A stretch of 64,000 bases of DNA from an uncultured Clostridia bacterium. Lineage in GTDB: Bacteria > Bacillota > Clostridia > Oscillospirales > Acutalibacteraceae. The stretch covers positions 30,803-94,802 of the forward strand of contig CANRPD010000002.1 in NCBI GenBank assembly GCA_947632385.1, written 5' to 3'. Position numbers and translations under genes: made by a program. This document shows, one piece after another, positions 16,507-24,187 of the stretch (positions are counted from its first letter, which is position 1; the number at the start of each line of letters is the position of its first letter). The notes below the pieces were generated by a model. The model made no database searches and was not told the origin of the DNA. It saw only the letters and a program-made list of their open reading frames with translations.

Positions 16507-16534
16507 CGACCGCTGTGCGGTCGTTTTCTTTTTT
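16507..16534 (+). terminator. Intrinsic terminator of tRNA-Trp
   Basis: A 7-bp perfect stem (CGACCGC/GCGGTCG) with a 3-base loop is followed by TTTTCTTTTTT. Confidence 0.85.
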
Positions 16535-16637
16535 GCAAGCATAGAGCCTCTGACCGAGGCACATGGAGCGTGCCGCGGGGCGCGGGTGTCCGGTGGACAC
16601 CTTTGTGCCGCAGACGCAAAAGTGCTGACCGAGCTGG

Positions 16638-16669
16638 CAGGCGAGATCGCGTCCTCCTGCCTCTGCCAA
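16638..16669 (+). repeat. 32-bp direct repeat, left copy, resembling a decayed tRNA 3' end
   Basis: It starts CAGGCGAGATCGCG and ends in CTGCCAA. It matches 17509-17540 at 31 of 32 bases. The last 21 bases match the 3' end of tRNA-Trp at 19 positions (counting the T/C difference separately, 18), including the CCA. The 140 bases between the tRNA terminator and this repeat hold several short hairpins but no gene. Confidence 0.8.
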
Positions 16670-16730
16670 AAAACGCCGTTATTTTGACATGCAAGATTAC
16701 GGTGTATTTTGCTTGAGGGAGATATAGAAT

Positions 16731-17405
16731 GTGAAACGAAAATATTACGAAGCCTATGATGACCGTTTCAGGCAGATCCATGAACAGGATTTAAAATGGT
16801 TCAGTGAGAGTCCTTCCCCCATCGTAGCGGAAACGATTCGCGCTTTTTCCATTTCGCCTAGTAGAAAGATATTAGAGATTGGCTGCGGCGAGGGGCGTGA
16901 TGCGCATCCTCTTCTCCTGCAGGGATTTGACCTTTTGGCGACCGATGTATCGCCGGAAGCAATCGCCTTTTGCAGGAAAGAGTTTCCCGAATTTGCGATG
17001 CGTTTTCAAGTCGTTGATTGTGTCGCTGGAGAGATTGACGGTCAGTTCGACTTCATTTACGCTGTGGCTGTTCTTCATATGCTTGTTTTGAACGACGACC
17101 GAAATGCGTTTTATCGATTCATCCGTAAGCATTTAGCCCCTTCCGGAATTGCCTTGATTTGTACGATGGGCGACGGCACCAATGAGCGACAGACCGACGT
17201 CCGCACAGCGTTCGACCTCAATAAACGAATCCATGAACCCTCGGGAAAAACCGTACGGATCGCCGCAACTTCTTGCAGAATCGTCAATTCCCAAACCTTT
17301 GAAGCAGAATTGGCGCAAAACGGTCTGGATGTAGTCAAAAAAGGTATGACCGCAGTCGAGCCGGACTTTCCGCAAATGATGTTTGCAGTAGTCAAGAGGT
17401 ATTAA
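16731..17405 (+). CDS. Class I SAM-dependent methyltransferase
   Basis: Encodes 224 residues from a GTG start with GGGAG nearby. Motif I is ILEIGCGEGRDAHPLL (about residues 46-61), followed by an acidic motif II region (LLATDVSPEA) and FDFIYAVAVLHML, the usual Rossmann methyltransferase core. The substrate is unknown; the TehB/UbiE-like core suggests a small molecule. Its codon use is visibly more AT-rich than its neighbours (many AAA, GAT, TTT). Two 32-bp direct repeats flank the gene next to tRNA-Trp. I infer recent horizontal arrival. A possible promoter with a short spacer begins TTGACA at 16684. A terminator follows. Confidence 0.85.
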   Translation: MKRKYYEAYDDRFRQIHEQDLKWFSESPSPIVAETIRAFSISPSRKILEIGCGEGRDAHPLLLQGFDLLATDVSPEAIAFCRKEFPEFAMRFQVVDCVAGEIDGQFDFIYAVAVLHMLVLNDDRNAFYRFIRKHLAPSGIALICTMGDGTNERQTDVRTAFDLNKRIHEPSGKTVRIAATSCRIVNSQTFEAELAQNGLDVVKKGMTAVEPDFPQMMFAVVKRY

Positions 17406-17439
17406 AACCACCACGTGAACCTGCTTTTGTGAAAGTGAA

Positions 17440-17465
17440 GCCCCTAACCGAAAAAGGGGCATTTA
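17440..17465 (+). terminator. Intrinsic terminator of the methyltransferase gene
   Basis: A 6-bp stem (GCCCCT/AGGGGC) with a 9-base loop is followed by ATTTAT, 35 bases past the stop. Confidence 0.6.
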
Positions 17466-17508
17466 TATCACAACTACGTTTATTCACCAAAAAGGAAACG
17501 ACCGCCGT

Positions 17509-17540
17509 CAGGCGAGATCGCGTCCTCCTGCCCCTGCCAA
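17509..17540 (+). repeat. 32-bp direct repeat, right copy
   Basis: It matches 16638-16669 at 31 of 32 bases and ends in a tRNA-like CCCCTGCCAA. The 20 bases before it (AAAAGGAAACGACCGCCG) also resemble the sequence just after tRNA-Trp. It marks the right edge of the methyltransferase cassette. Confidence 0.8.
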
Positions 17541-17573
17541 GAACCGACCTGTCTTTTGGATGTGGCGGTCTCT

Positions 17574-18119
17574 TTATTGTTGCTCCGGACTGTCCAAATA
17601 GGAGATGAAGTCCGATTCCACCAGTTCGTAGTCCACCGAGGTTTGCGGACGTCCCAGTTGGTCCGTCCAGGCGTCCGGGTTGACGCGAAGGCGGCGGAAG
17701 CCCAGCTGTTCGTAGACATGCTGTGCCCGGGTGTTGAGCAGATTGGTGTCCAGCCGGATGATCTGGTACCCCTGTTCCCGGAACAGACCCTGGATGAACA
17801 GGCTGAGGATGCGCTTTCCCAATCCTTTGTTTTGCTGGTCTGCCCGGCAGATCTTGATCCCCATTTCGCAAACGCCATTTCCTTGGTTCCGATAGTTCAT
17901 CTCGCCGATGGGCTGCCCGTCCAGGCAGATGATGTGCCGGCGGATGGTGTCGTCCGACTCTTGCCGAATCTGCTCTCGTATCCGCGCCTCGGTGGTGCCC
18001 AGGCCTTTGGGGAACCCGGCGTGAGCCATGACGGTTCCGTCGTTCCACCATTGGCAAAGCTGTGGGGCGTCTGCACATTCCGCATTGCGGATCAGAATGT
18101 TTTTGTATTCCAGATGCAT
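17574..18119 (-). CDS. GNAT family N-acetyltransferase
   Basis: Encodes 181 residues. The GNAT fold is visible: an N-terminal strand (ILIRNAECADAPQLCQWW), beta4 (EMGIKICRADQQNKGLG) carrying the acetyl-CoA pyrophosphate loop QNKGLG, and the C-terminal RAQHVYEQLGFRRLRV. It resembles RimJ/RimL-type or aminoglycoside 6'-like acetyltransferases. The substrate is unknown. The ATG at 18119 has AGGAGG upstream and its own promoter. It is divergent from rpsU and convergent with the methyltransferase cassette. Confidence 0.85.
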   Translation of the reverse strand: MHLEYKNILIRNAECADAPQLCQWWNDGTVMAHAGFPKGLGTTEARIREQIRQESDDTIRRHIICLDGQPIGEMNYRNQGNGVCEMGIKICRADQQNKGLGKRILSLFIQGLFREQGYQIIRLDTNLLNTRAQHVYEQLGFRRLRVNPDAWTDQLGRPQTSVDYELVESDFISYLDSPEQQ

Positions 18120-18149
18120 CGGGTTGCCTCCTGGGGGCTTTTTGCCGAT

Positions 18150-18178
18150 ATTGTAGCCCGGAACGGCCGGTCTGTCAA
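18150..18178 (-). promoter_or_regulatory. Sigma-A promoter for the GNAT gene
   Basis: Minus strand: TTGACA, 17-bp spacer, TACAAT, about 30 bases before the start codon. Confidence 0.8.
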
Positions 18179-18242
18179 GGCGGGAGGACCTGGCGCCCGG
18201 ATGGGAAAAAAGACTGTAACAAAATTGAAAGAAATAGAGGGC

Positions 18243-18271
18243 TTGACAACCGGCCTCTGGGCGTTTATAAT
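18243..18271 (+). promoter_or_regulatory. Consensus sigma-A promoter for rpsU
   Basis: Plus strand: perfect TTGACA, 17-bp spacer, perfect TATAAT, as expected for a strongly expressed ribosomal protein gene. Confidence 0.9.
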
Positions 18272-18333
18272 ATGTTCGTTGTAACTGACGGACAACGAAC
18301 ACCCAGGTCATTTGACGGATGGGAGGGAGATTC

Positions 18334-18510
18334 ATGGCTGAGATTCGGCTCAAGGAAAACGAGTCCCTGGACAGTGCGCTTCGCCGCTTCAAAAAGCAGT
18401 GCGCCAGGGCCGGCGTTATCCAGGAGGTCCGCAAGAGAGAGGCGTATGAGAAGCCCTCTGTCAAGCGCAAGAAAAAGTCCGAGGCCGCCCGTAAGCGGAA
18501 GTATCGCTGA
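18334..18510 (+). CDS. rpsU: 30S ribosomal protein S21
   Basis: Encodes 58 residues, the normal bS21 length. S21 sits near the mRNA exit on the small subunit and helps initiation. The opening [19 protein letters not shown] and the basic C-terminus ([16 protein letters not shown]) are characteristic. GGGAGGGAG precedes the ATG at 18334. It has a consensus promoter and its own terminator, so it is probably mostly monocistronic, with some read-through to yqeG. Confidence 0.97.
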   Translation: MAEIRLKENESLDSALRRFKKQCARAGVIQEVRKREAYEKPSVKRKKKSEAARKRKYR

Positions 18511-18535
18511 TGGACTGTCTACAGTTTGTACGTGA

Positions 18536-18564
18536 AGCGGGCGGCTCGCCCGCTTTATTTGTTT
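18536..18564 (+). terminator. Intrinsic terminator after rpsU
   Basis: An 8-bp stem (AGCGGGCG/CGCCCGCT) with a 3-base loop is followed by TTATTTGTTTT. Confidence 0.85.
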
Positions 18565-18583
18565 TCGAGGTAGGAGGGCAGGT

Positions 18584-19090
18584 ATGCCTTTGTTTCGCCC
18601 CACTGTTTTGAGGGATCGGGCTGTCCAGATCACCCCGGCGCTGTTGGAGCGTCTGGGCGTGCGGGCCCTTTTGCTGGATGTGGACAACACGATCGCCGCC
18701 TTTACCTCTCACGAGCCGCTGCCGGATACCGTGGCGTGGGCAAAGGATCTGGTCCAAAGAGGCTACCGGGTGGTGATCGTTTCCAACAATTTTCGAAAGC
18801 GGGTTTCCGCTCTGGCCGCCCAATTCGGTCTGGACTGGATCGGCTTTGCCATGAAGCCCTTTCCCCACGGATATCTCCGGGCCCGGCGGATGCTGAAGGT
18901 CCCCTGCCGGGAGTGTGCCATCGTGGGGGATCAGATTTTTACCGATGTGGTGGGCGCGAATCTTTGTGGTATGAAGTCTGTGCTCTTAAAGCCCATTGAA
19001 CTGGAGGAAGGCATTTCCTTTCGGATCAGGCGCTTTTTTGAGCGCGGATTGCGGAAAAAATATGAGCGTGAAAGGAAGAATGCATTATGA
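18584..19090 (+). CDS. yqeG: YqeG family HAD IIIA-type phosphatase
   Basis: Encodes 168 residues. HAD motif I is LLLDVDNTI, with the nucleophile and general-acid Asp pair. Motif II is VIVSNN, and motif III/IV is CAIVGDQIFTDVVGANLCGM. This is the YqeG subgroup found in nearly all Firmicutes, often in ribosome-assembly neighbourhoods; the physiological substrate is not established. It overlaps the start of the M24 peptidase gene by 4 bases, so the two are translationally coupled. The ribosome binding site is GTAGGAGGG. Confidence 0.92.
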   Translation: MPLFRPTVLRDRAVQITPALLERLGVRALLLDVDNTIAAFTSHEPLPDTVAWAKDLVQRGYRVVIVSNNFRKRVSALAAQFGLDWIGFAMKPFPHGYLRARRMLKVPCRECAIVGDQIFTDVVGANLCGMKSVLLKPIELEEGISFRIRRFFERGLRKKYERERKNAL

Positions 19091-20166
19091 AAAACCCTGT
19101 TGAACGTCTGATCGAAGGCCTGCTGAAAAACGATCCCCACAAGGCAGCGCTGATCTGCTCGCCCCAGAACCGCCGGTATTTCACCCAGTTCCCGTCTTCT
19201 GCGGGGATCCTGCTGGTGACGGCTGCGGGGGCCTATCTGCTGCTGGATTCCCGCTATGCGGAGGCCGGCGGAAAGAAGGCCCAGTACTGCCAGGTCTCCG
19301 GATATACCAATCTGTCGGAGAAATTCGGCGAGATCATCCGGGCACAGGGCATCCAACAGATCTACATGGAGACCATGCGGATGACGGTGGCAGAGGCGCG
19401 CCGGTTTGAGGCGATCTTCCAGGAGCATGGGGCAGAGGGCGTTCTGGATGACTCTCTGGACAGCGCCATCCGTGTGCAGCGCATGGTGAAATCTCCCGAA
19501 GAGATCGCGAAGATGGAGGCCGCCCAGGCCATTACCGACGCCGCCTTCGACCACATCCTGGGGTACATCCGGGAGGGCGTCACCGAGCGCGAAATTGCCC
19601 TGGAGATCGAATTCTTCATGCGCCGGCAGGGTGCGGAAGGACTTGCCTTCCCGTCCATCGTCGCTGCGGGGCCTCAGGGCTCTCAGCCCCATGCGGTGCC
19701 CTCTGAGTACCCGATTCAGAAGGGCGATATGATCACGATGGATACGGGTGCGAAACTGGACGGCTACAATTCCGACATGACCCGCACGGTGGCGCTGGGC
19801 AAGCTCTCCGACGACAAGCGACATGTATACGAGACGGTGCTCAAGGCACACGTAGAAGCAATGAAGGTCGTGCGGCCCGGTGTGATCTGCAAGAGCGTGG
19901 ACAAGGTCGCCCGGGATATCATCGACGCGGAGTACCCCGGGACCTTCGGCCACACCCTGGGCCACGGCGTGGGCCTGGATGTCCATGAATGGCCCGGCTT
20001 CTCCACACGGGACGAGACCCCCTGCGAGCCCGGCATGGTCATCACCGACGAGCCCGGGATCTATCTGCCCGGCCAGTGCGGTGTGCGCATTGAGGACATG
20101 GTGCTGGTCACGGAAGACGGTTACCGCAGCCTGACCCATTCCCCGAAGGAACTGATCGAACTCTAA
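19087..20166 (+). CDS. Xaa-Pro peptidase, M24 family
   Basis: Encodes 359 residues. The N-terminal creatinase-like domain (about 1-125) carries NRRYFTQFPSSAGILLV. The pita-bread catalytic domain has the five metal ligands: two Asp in MDTGAKLDGYNSDMTRT, His in GHTLGHGVGLDVHEWP, Glu in TDEPGIYLPG and Glu in RIEDMVLVTEDG. It removes residues N-terminal to proline in the cytoplasm. Position just upstream of efp is a common Firmicute arrangement. It overlaps yqeG by 4 bases. Confidence 0.93.
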   Translation: MKNPVERLIEGLLKNDPHKAALICSPQNRRYFTQFPSSAGILLVTAAGAYLLLDSRYAEAGGKKAQYCQVSGYTNLSEKFGEIIRAQGIQQIYMETMRMTVAEARRFEAIFQEHGAEGVLDDSLDSAIRVQRMVKSPEEIAKMEAAQAITDAAFDHILGYIREGVTEREIALEIEFFMRRQGAEGLAFPSIVAAGPQGSQPHAVPSEYPIQKGDMITMDTGAKLDGYNSDMTRTVALGKLSDDKRHVYETVLKAHVEAMKVVRPGVICKSVDKVARDIIDAEYPGTFGHTLGHGVGLDVHEWPGFSTRDETPCEPGMVITDEPGIYLPGQCGVRIEDMVLVTEDGYRSLTHSPKELIEL

Positions 20167-20209
20167 TAGCCCGAAAGAAACGGTTTTTTCAGATTTCCGG
20201 GAAAAAGCC

Positions 20210-20238
20210 TTGAAAAAAAGGGACTGATAGGGTATAAT
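20210..20238 (+). promoter_or_regulatory. Sigma-A promoter for efp
   Basis: Plus strand: TTGAAA, 17-bp spacer, TATAAT, about 56 bases before the efp start. Confidence 0.85.
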
Positions 20239-20294
20239 GGGCCCATGCTAAGTTTCGGATTTATTTCAGCGTATATTTTTGGAGGTCATTTTCT

Positions 20295-20852
20295 ATGGTA
20301 ACCGCAGGCGATTTCAGAAACGGCGTCACCTTTGAGATGGACGGCAGCGTGTACTCCATCATCGAGTTTCAGCACGTCAAGCCGGGCAAGGGCGCGGCGT
20401 TTGTCCGCACCAAGATCCGCAACGTGCTCACCGGAGCCGTGACGGAGAAGACGTTCAACCCCAATGACAAGTATCCCACCGCGTATATCGAGCGGAAGGA
20501 CATGCAGTATCTGTATTCCGACGGCGAGCTCTATTACTTCATGGACAACGAGACGTATGAGCAGACGCCCATCAACTCCAGCATCCTGGGCGACAACTTC
20601 AAGTTCGTCAAAGAGAATATGGAATGCAAGGTCCTGTCCTATAAGGGCAATGTCTTTGGCGTGGAGCCGCCCAACTTCGTGGAGCTCCAGGTCACGGCCA
20701 CCGAGCCGGGCGTCAAGGGCGACACCGCCACCAATACCCTGAAGCCTGCTACCCTGGAGACCGGCGCCACCATCCGCGTGCCGCTGTTCATCAATGAGGG
20801 CGAGATGATCCGCATCGACACCCGCACCGGTGAGTACATGGAGCGCGCTTAA
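20295..20852 (+). CDS. efp: Translation elongation factor P
   Basis: Encodes 185 residues, the usual length. EF-P rescues ribosomes stalled on polyproline. Three beta-barrel domains are clear: an N-terminal KOW-like domain ([19 protein letters not shown]), a central OB domain, and a C-terminal OB domain ending [17 protein letters not shown]. The tip loop is [10 protein letters not shown], with the modifiable lysine. A promoter of its own lies upstream, and AGGTC precedes the ATG. The small acidic protein downstream is 39 bases away and likely in the same transcript. Confidence 0.97.
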   Translation: MVTAGDFRNGVTFEMDGSVYSIIEFQHVKPGKGAAFVRTKIRNVLTGAVTEKTFNPNDKYPTAYIERKDMQYLYSDGELYYFMDNETYEQTPINSSILGDNFKFVKENMECKVLSYKGNVFGVEPPNFVELQVTATEPGVKGDTATNTLKPATLETGATIRVPLFINEGEMIRIDTRTGEYMERA

Positions 20853-20891
20853 AGCGCCTGCCTGTTCCCCACGTATTGAAGGAGGATCGAT

Positions 20892-21356
20892 ATGACGAAT
20901 TCCGAACGCGCGTCCTATATCCGCGGCCTGATGGAAGGGCTCCAGCTGGACCCGGATGCCAAAGAGACCAAAGTTTTAAATGCCATCATCGATTTGCTGG
21001 ATGACCTGTGCAATTCCATCGAAGAGCTGGAAGACGGCTTCGGCGAGCTGTCCGAGCAGGTGGATGAGATCGATGAGGATCTGGGCGATCTGGAAGAATC
21101 CTATTACGGTGACGACGAAGAGGATGAGGACGCCTGCGGCTGCGGACACTGCCATCACCATCATCACGACGAAGACGCCGAGTTCGAAGTGACCTGCCCC
21201 AGCTGCGGCGAAGCGATCACCCTGACCGACGAGATGCTCTCCGAAGGCGGGATCACCTGCCCCCACTGCGGCGAGACGCTTGAGTTCGACTTCGACGAAG
21301 ACGACGCAGACGAGGATGATTGCTGCTGCTGCGAAGACAAGAAAGACGAGGAGTGA
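20892..21356 (+). CDS. CD1247-type acidic protein with zinc-ribbon and His-rich segment
   Basis: Encodes 154 residues, extremely acidic. Residues 1-60 form an N-terminal helical domain (YIRGLMEGLQLDPDAKETKV, then a coiled-coil-like LEDGFGELSEQVDEIDEDL) that I recognise from clostridial CD1247-like proteins. Next come a CGCGHCHHHHH cluster, a zinc-ribbon pair (CPSCGE and CPHCGE) and a terminal CCCC. The metal-ligand density suggests zinc or other metal binding. The function is not known. Linkage to efp hints at a translation- or stress-related role, which is inference. A strong terminator follows. Confidence 0.75.
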   Translation: MTNSERASYIRGLMEGLQLDPDAKETKVLNAIIDLLDDLCNSIEELEDGFGELSEQVDEIDEDLGDLEESYYGDDEEDEDACGCGHCHHHHHDEDAEFEVTCPSCGEAITLTDEMLSEGGITCPHCGETLEFDFDEDDADEDDCCCCEDKKDEE

Positions 21357-21376
21357 TCTCTCCGCAGAAACCGTTT

Positions 21377-21406
21377 TGTCCCCGGGGAAACTCGGGGACA
21401 TTTTTT
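21377..21406 (+). terminator. Intrinsic terminator of the efp operon
   Basis: An 8-bp perfect stem (TGTCCCCG/CGGGGACA) with an 8-base loop is followed by TTTTTT, 20 bases past the stop. Confidence 0.92.
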
Positions 21407-21569
21407 GCATTCGTTCGGTTCTCGCGGCTTTTTTTACGAAAAATACCACCATTCTCCATATCTTGTGTTTTTTTTTGAAGAATCAACCAGAATATGTGGT
21501 TCCGTTCCTTTTTTCGACAAAAACTGAAGAGCGTTTGTGGTACAATCTCCCTGTGACAAGGGGAGAGAC

Positions 21570-21610
21570 GAAACAGGCTCCCGGCGTGGCAAGCACCGGG
21601 AGCCTGTTTC
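21570..21610. terminator. Long hairpin downstream of spo0A, possible terminator
   Basis: A perfect 15-bp stem (GAAACAGGCTCCCGG with its complement) and an 11-base loop lie 12 bases past the spo0A stop. There is no long T-run on either side, so it may act by RNA stability as much as termination. An extended -10 (TGGTACAAT, 21538-21546) upstream on the plus strand could make a transcript that starts with this hairpin and runs antisense into spo0A. Confidence 0.6.
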
Positions 21611-21622
21611 AAGTTAGGGTCG

Positions 21623-22384
21623 TTATGACGCATGGGTGATCTGTAAGGACAGCTTGTCAGCGATCATGGCGATGAACTCACTGTTGGTGGGCTTTCCCCG
21701 GGTGTTGTGGATGGTGTATCCGAAGTAGGAGTTGAGCACGTCCACATCGCCCCGGTCCCAGGCTACCTCAATGGCGTGGCGAATGGCGCGTTCCACCCGG
21801 GAACTGGTGGTATTGTAGCGCTTTGCCACGCCGGGGTAGAGCTGTTTCGTCACCGCATTGATGATGTCCGGATCCTCCACTGCCATCATGATGGAGTCCC
21901 GCAGATAGTGATATCCCTTGATGTGCGCCGGTACCCCGATCTGGTGCAGAATCTCCGTGATCTCCTGCCGGATCCCGACAGGAGTGGGAGGGGTTGCAAT
22001 CTGATCCCGAAGGGCATACAGCGAGAACATCCGGTCGATCATCTCCTCTTTGTTGAAGGGGGACAGGGCAAAGTACGTCGCACCGGCGCTCACCATCTCC
22101 CGTTCCAGGATGGGCGTGGTGTACGACGCCGCGACTATGTACAGCGGCCCCTTGCCCACCACAGGCGGAGCCACTGCGTGCATCACACCGATGGCATCCA
22201 ACCCGGGCATGAACAGTTCCATCAACACGATCTGCGGATCCTTTTCTTGGATCGCTTTGACCAGCTCCAGCCCGTCTCTGGGGAGCAGAGTGACCTCTGC
22301 TCCCTTTTGACGCAGCTTTGCCAGGGCTTCCCGGTTCCATTCGCCGTCTTCCGAACTAATAATGACCTTTACCACTTTTTCCAT
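21623..22384 (-). CDS. spo0A: Sporulation master regulator Spo0A, with degenerate receiver domain
   Basis: Encodes 253 residues. The C-terminal DNA-binding domain is well kept ([20 protein letters not shown], then [16 protein letters not shown]), and the neighbour is spoIVB as in other spore-formers. The N-terminal receiver fold is recognisable but its active site is altered. The residue aligned with phospho-accepting Asp56 is Glu56 (VLMELFMP). The switch lysine is Ser108 (ALSPFN), and the acidic pair near residues 10-13 reads SSED. Control by the ordinary His-Asp phosphorelay is therefore doubtful; Glu could mimic phosphorylation (inference). The ATG at 22384 has AGGAGG at 7 bases and a sigma-A promoter. 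Confidence 0.93.
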   Translation of the reverse strand: MEKVVKVIISSEDGEWNREALAKLRQKGAEVTLLPRDGLELVKAIQEKDPQIVLMELFMPGLDAIGVMHAVAPPVVGKGPLYIVAASYTTPILEREMVSAGATYFALSPFNKEEMIDRMFSLYALRDQIATPPTPVGIRQEITEILHQIGVPAHIKGYHYLRDSIMMAVEDPDIINAVTKQLYPGVAKRYNTTSSRVERAIRHAIEVAWDRGDVDVLNSYFGYTIHNTRGKPTNSEFIAMIADKLSLQITHAS

Positions 22385-22418
22385 CTCAAACCTCCTGTTC
22401 GGTGTAAAATGTGAATAA

Positions 22419-22447
22419 ATCTTACCATAAGTTGCACCGCTTTGCAA
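22419..22447 (-). promoter_or_regulatory. Sigma-A promoter for spo0A
   Basis: Minus strand: TTGCAA, 17-bp spacer, TAAGAT, about 34 bases before the start. I saw no convincing sigma-H promoter or 0A box in the same gap. Confidence 0.7.
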
Positions 22448-22531
22448 GGGGTTTTCATGAAAAAATTGGAAAAATTTCTTTGGAGAATTTGGCGAATTCA
22501 ATGGGAAAAACAACAAAAATGGTGTTCTGAC

Positions 22532-23665
22532 TTACTTCGACATACTAGATATTGTGCATTCTCGGCACATTGTCTCGGCAAAGATCCCATATCCCCGGGT
22601 GGGATCTTTGGTAAAAACATGGGTCACTGCACCGGCCAGCTTTCCATCCTGGAGGATGGGACAGCCGCTCATGCCCTGAACGATGCCTCCGGTGCGCTCC
22701 AGCAGGACCGGATCCGTGACCCGTACCACCAGGTTTCGGGTCTGCTCGTCCCTGCGGCCGATCTCTTCGATCTCTGCTTCGTAGAAAGCGGGTCCGCTGT
22801 CGTCCAGCGTCACCATCAGCTGAGCGGCCCCCTCATGCACCTTATCTCGGGAGAGCACCTCCAGGGCTTCGCCAGCGGGGATCTCCCACAACTGTCCGTA
22901 CACACCGGTCTCGTTGTTGGCGCTGAGGGTGCCCAGAGCTTCCTCCGAGGAAAAGTATCCGCGCAGCTGTCCCGGTTCATCGCGCTGGCCCTTGATGATT
23001 CCACACAAGGTGATGGGCGCCGGTTCTCCGCTTTTCAGACTGATGACCCCGCCCGCATCCATGTCACAGATCCCGTGTCCCAGGCCGGCAAAGGCCCCGG
23101 TCTCCGGATCGCAAAAGGTCAGAGTGCCGATCCCCGCGGCGCTGTCCCGGATCCACATCCCGGTCTTAAAGCTCCCTTCCGAGACCACCGGCGTCACGGT
23201 CGCTTGAAACGTCTTTTCCTCCCGCCGCAGCGTCAGGACCACCGGGTCTCCGGCGCTCTGGCCGATGATCCTGGCCACATCGGCGTTGTGGAGAAGCTCC
23301 TGACCGTTGGCCTCCAACAGATAATCTCCCGGTCGGATGCCGCTGTCCTTGGCCGGACACACAGGCCCCGACGCCGTATAAACCTCAGAAAGAGAGGCAA
23401 CAATAACCCCATCGGAGAAGAGCTTGATGCCAAAGGCGGTGCCCAGGGGGATCACGTGATAGAGCGAGCTGCTTTCCGCTTCTGCAGCTGCCGGGGCGGC
23501 CTGCGCCTGCCCAGCCCGGTTGAAGGCCGAGGCCTCCACCCAACGGTCCTCCGGCGGCCAGATCCCAACATAGCCCAACATGAGGACAGCCGCAGTGCCC
23601 ACGCTCAGCGCAAAGATCTTCAGGCTTTTGCATAAGGTCGCTCTTTGGATTTTGATTTTTTTCAA
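22532..23665 (-). CDS. spoIVB: SpoIVB peptidase (stage IV sporulation protein B)
   Basis: Encodes 377 residues from a TTG start at 23665, chosen because AAAGGAAGG lies 8 bases before it. The alternative GTG three codons upstream overlaps that site. An N-terminal membrane anchor (about 15-35) is followed by a PDZ domain (about 85-155; DSGIRPGDYLLEANGQEL) and the S55 protease domain with His197 (GLGHGICD), Ser333 (GMSGCPI) and Asp354 (HVFTKDP). In Bacillus it crosses from forespore to mother cell and triggers pro-sigma-K processing. It lies directly upstream of spo0A, the usual order. Confidence 0.95.
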   Translation of the reverse strand: MKKIKIQRATLCKSLKIFALSVGTAAVLMLGYVGIWPPEDRWVEASAFNRAGQAQAAPAAAEAESSSLYHVIPLGTAFGIKLFSDGVIVASLSEVYTASGPVCPAKDSGIRPGDYLLEANGQELLHNADVARIIGQSAGDPVVLTLRREEKTFQATVTPVVSEGSFKTGMWIRDSAAGIGTLTFCDPETGAFAGLGHGICDMDAGGVISLKSGEPAPITLCGIIKGQRDEPGQLRGYFSSEEALGTLSANNETGVYGQLWEIPAGEALEVLSRDKVHEGAAQLMVTLDDSGPAFYEAEIEEIGRRDEQTRNLVVRVTDPVLLERTGGIVQGMSGCPILQDGKLAGAVTHVFTKDPTRGYGIFAETMCRECTISSMSK

Positions 23666-24122
23666 ATGCTTCACCTTCCTTTGGGACAAAATAAAAGCAT
23701 GGCTTTCGGTCCCGCTTTTACTTTGCCACCCGAGGCGAAAAAAATTTTTGCAAAGAATAACGTCCCTGCCAAAATGTGCAGGGACGCTTTCTATGGGATT
23801 GCGAGTGATGAGATCTATGTCAAAACCGCCTGGAAATCTTTCCGAAAGCGGGAGCTTTTGGTCTGTCCTTCCGCCGGACATTGGCAATGAATCGGCTGTC
23901 GCCGCTTCGGCCCGGCGGAAGGAACAGTGAGAGGAAGAAGTGCACTTGATGAAAAGATGCTTCCGTTGCGTTGTTCTTACTGTACTGCTCATTTATGAAG
24001 TCCTCGTGAGAAATTTATGAAGAATTTGTTAATTTGCGTGTGCGAAACCCATCGAAAATGGAAGATTTGACGAATCCGGTTGAAGAGGCTTGGAAAAAAC
24101 CCCGGGGAAAGCCGGGTTTGGG
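23666..24122. other. Gene-free stretch between divergent spoIVB and the P-loop ATPase gene
   Basis: About 520 bases without a convincing gene. It holds a 9-bp hairpin (CGTCCCTGC/GCAGGGACG, 23761-23786) in what would be the far leader of spoIVB, and a weaker hairpin at about 24098-24119 (AAACCCCGG/CCGGGTTT). A 23-codon ORF at 23949-24020 (MKRCFRCVVLTVLLIYEVLV) is hydrophobic but has only a weak ribosome binding site. A forespore promoter for spoIVB should lie here, but I could not identify one. Confidence 0.4.
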
Positions 24123-24151
24123 TTGAAACCTCCGGCAATTTGTGCTATACT
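24123..24151 (+). promoter_or_regulatory. Sigma-A promoter for the P-loop ATPase and kor operon
   Basis: Plus strand: TTGAAA, 17-bp spacer, TATACT, about 36 bases before the ATPase start. Confidence 0.8.
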
Positions 24152-24187
24152 GACCTTTAAGTATCGGAAAAGGGAGGAAGAGCTTCT

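Noticed and set aside
16404-16781. Minus-strand frames overlapping tRNA-Trp (translation with GAEGLEPSARGFGDRCSTN)
   Set aside because: This is the well-known spurious peptide produced by reading across a tRNA gene; the tRNA is certain.
23949-24020. A 23-codon hydrophobic ORF in the spoIVB upstream gap
   Set aside because: It has only a weak ribosome binding site and no promoter that I could identify; chance is the simplest explanation.
24098-24119. Hairpin before the P-loop ATPase promoter as a terminator
   Set aside because: No upstream gene in the matching orientation needs it; the T-run lies only on the minus strand, where no gene ends here.
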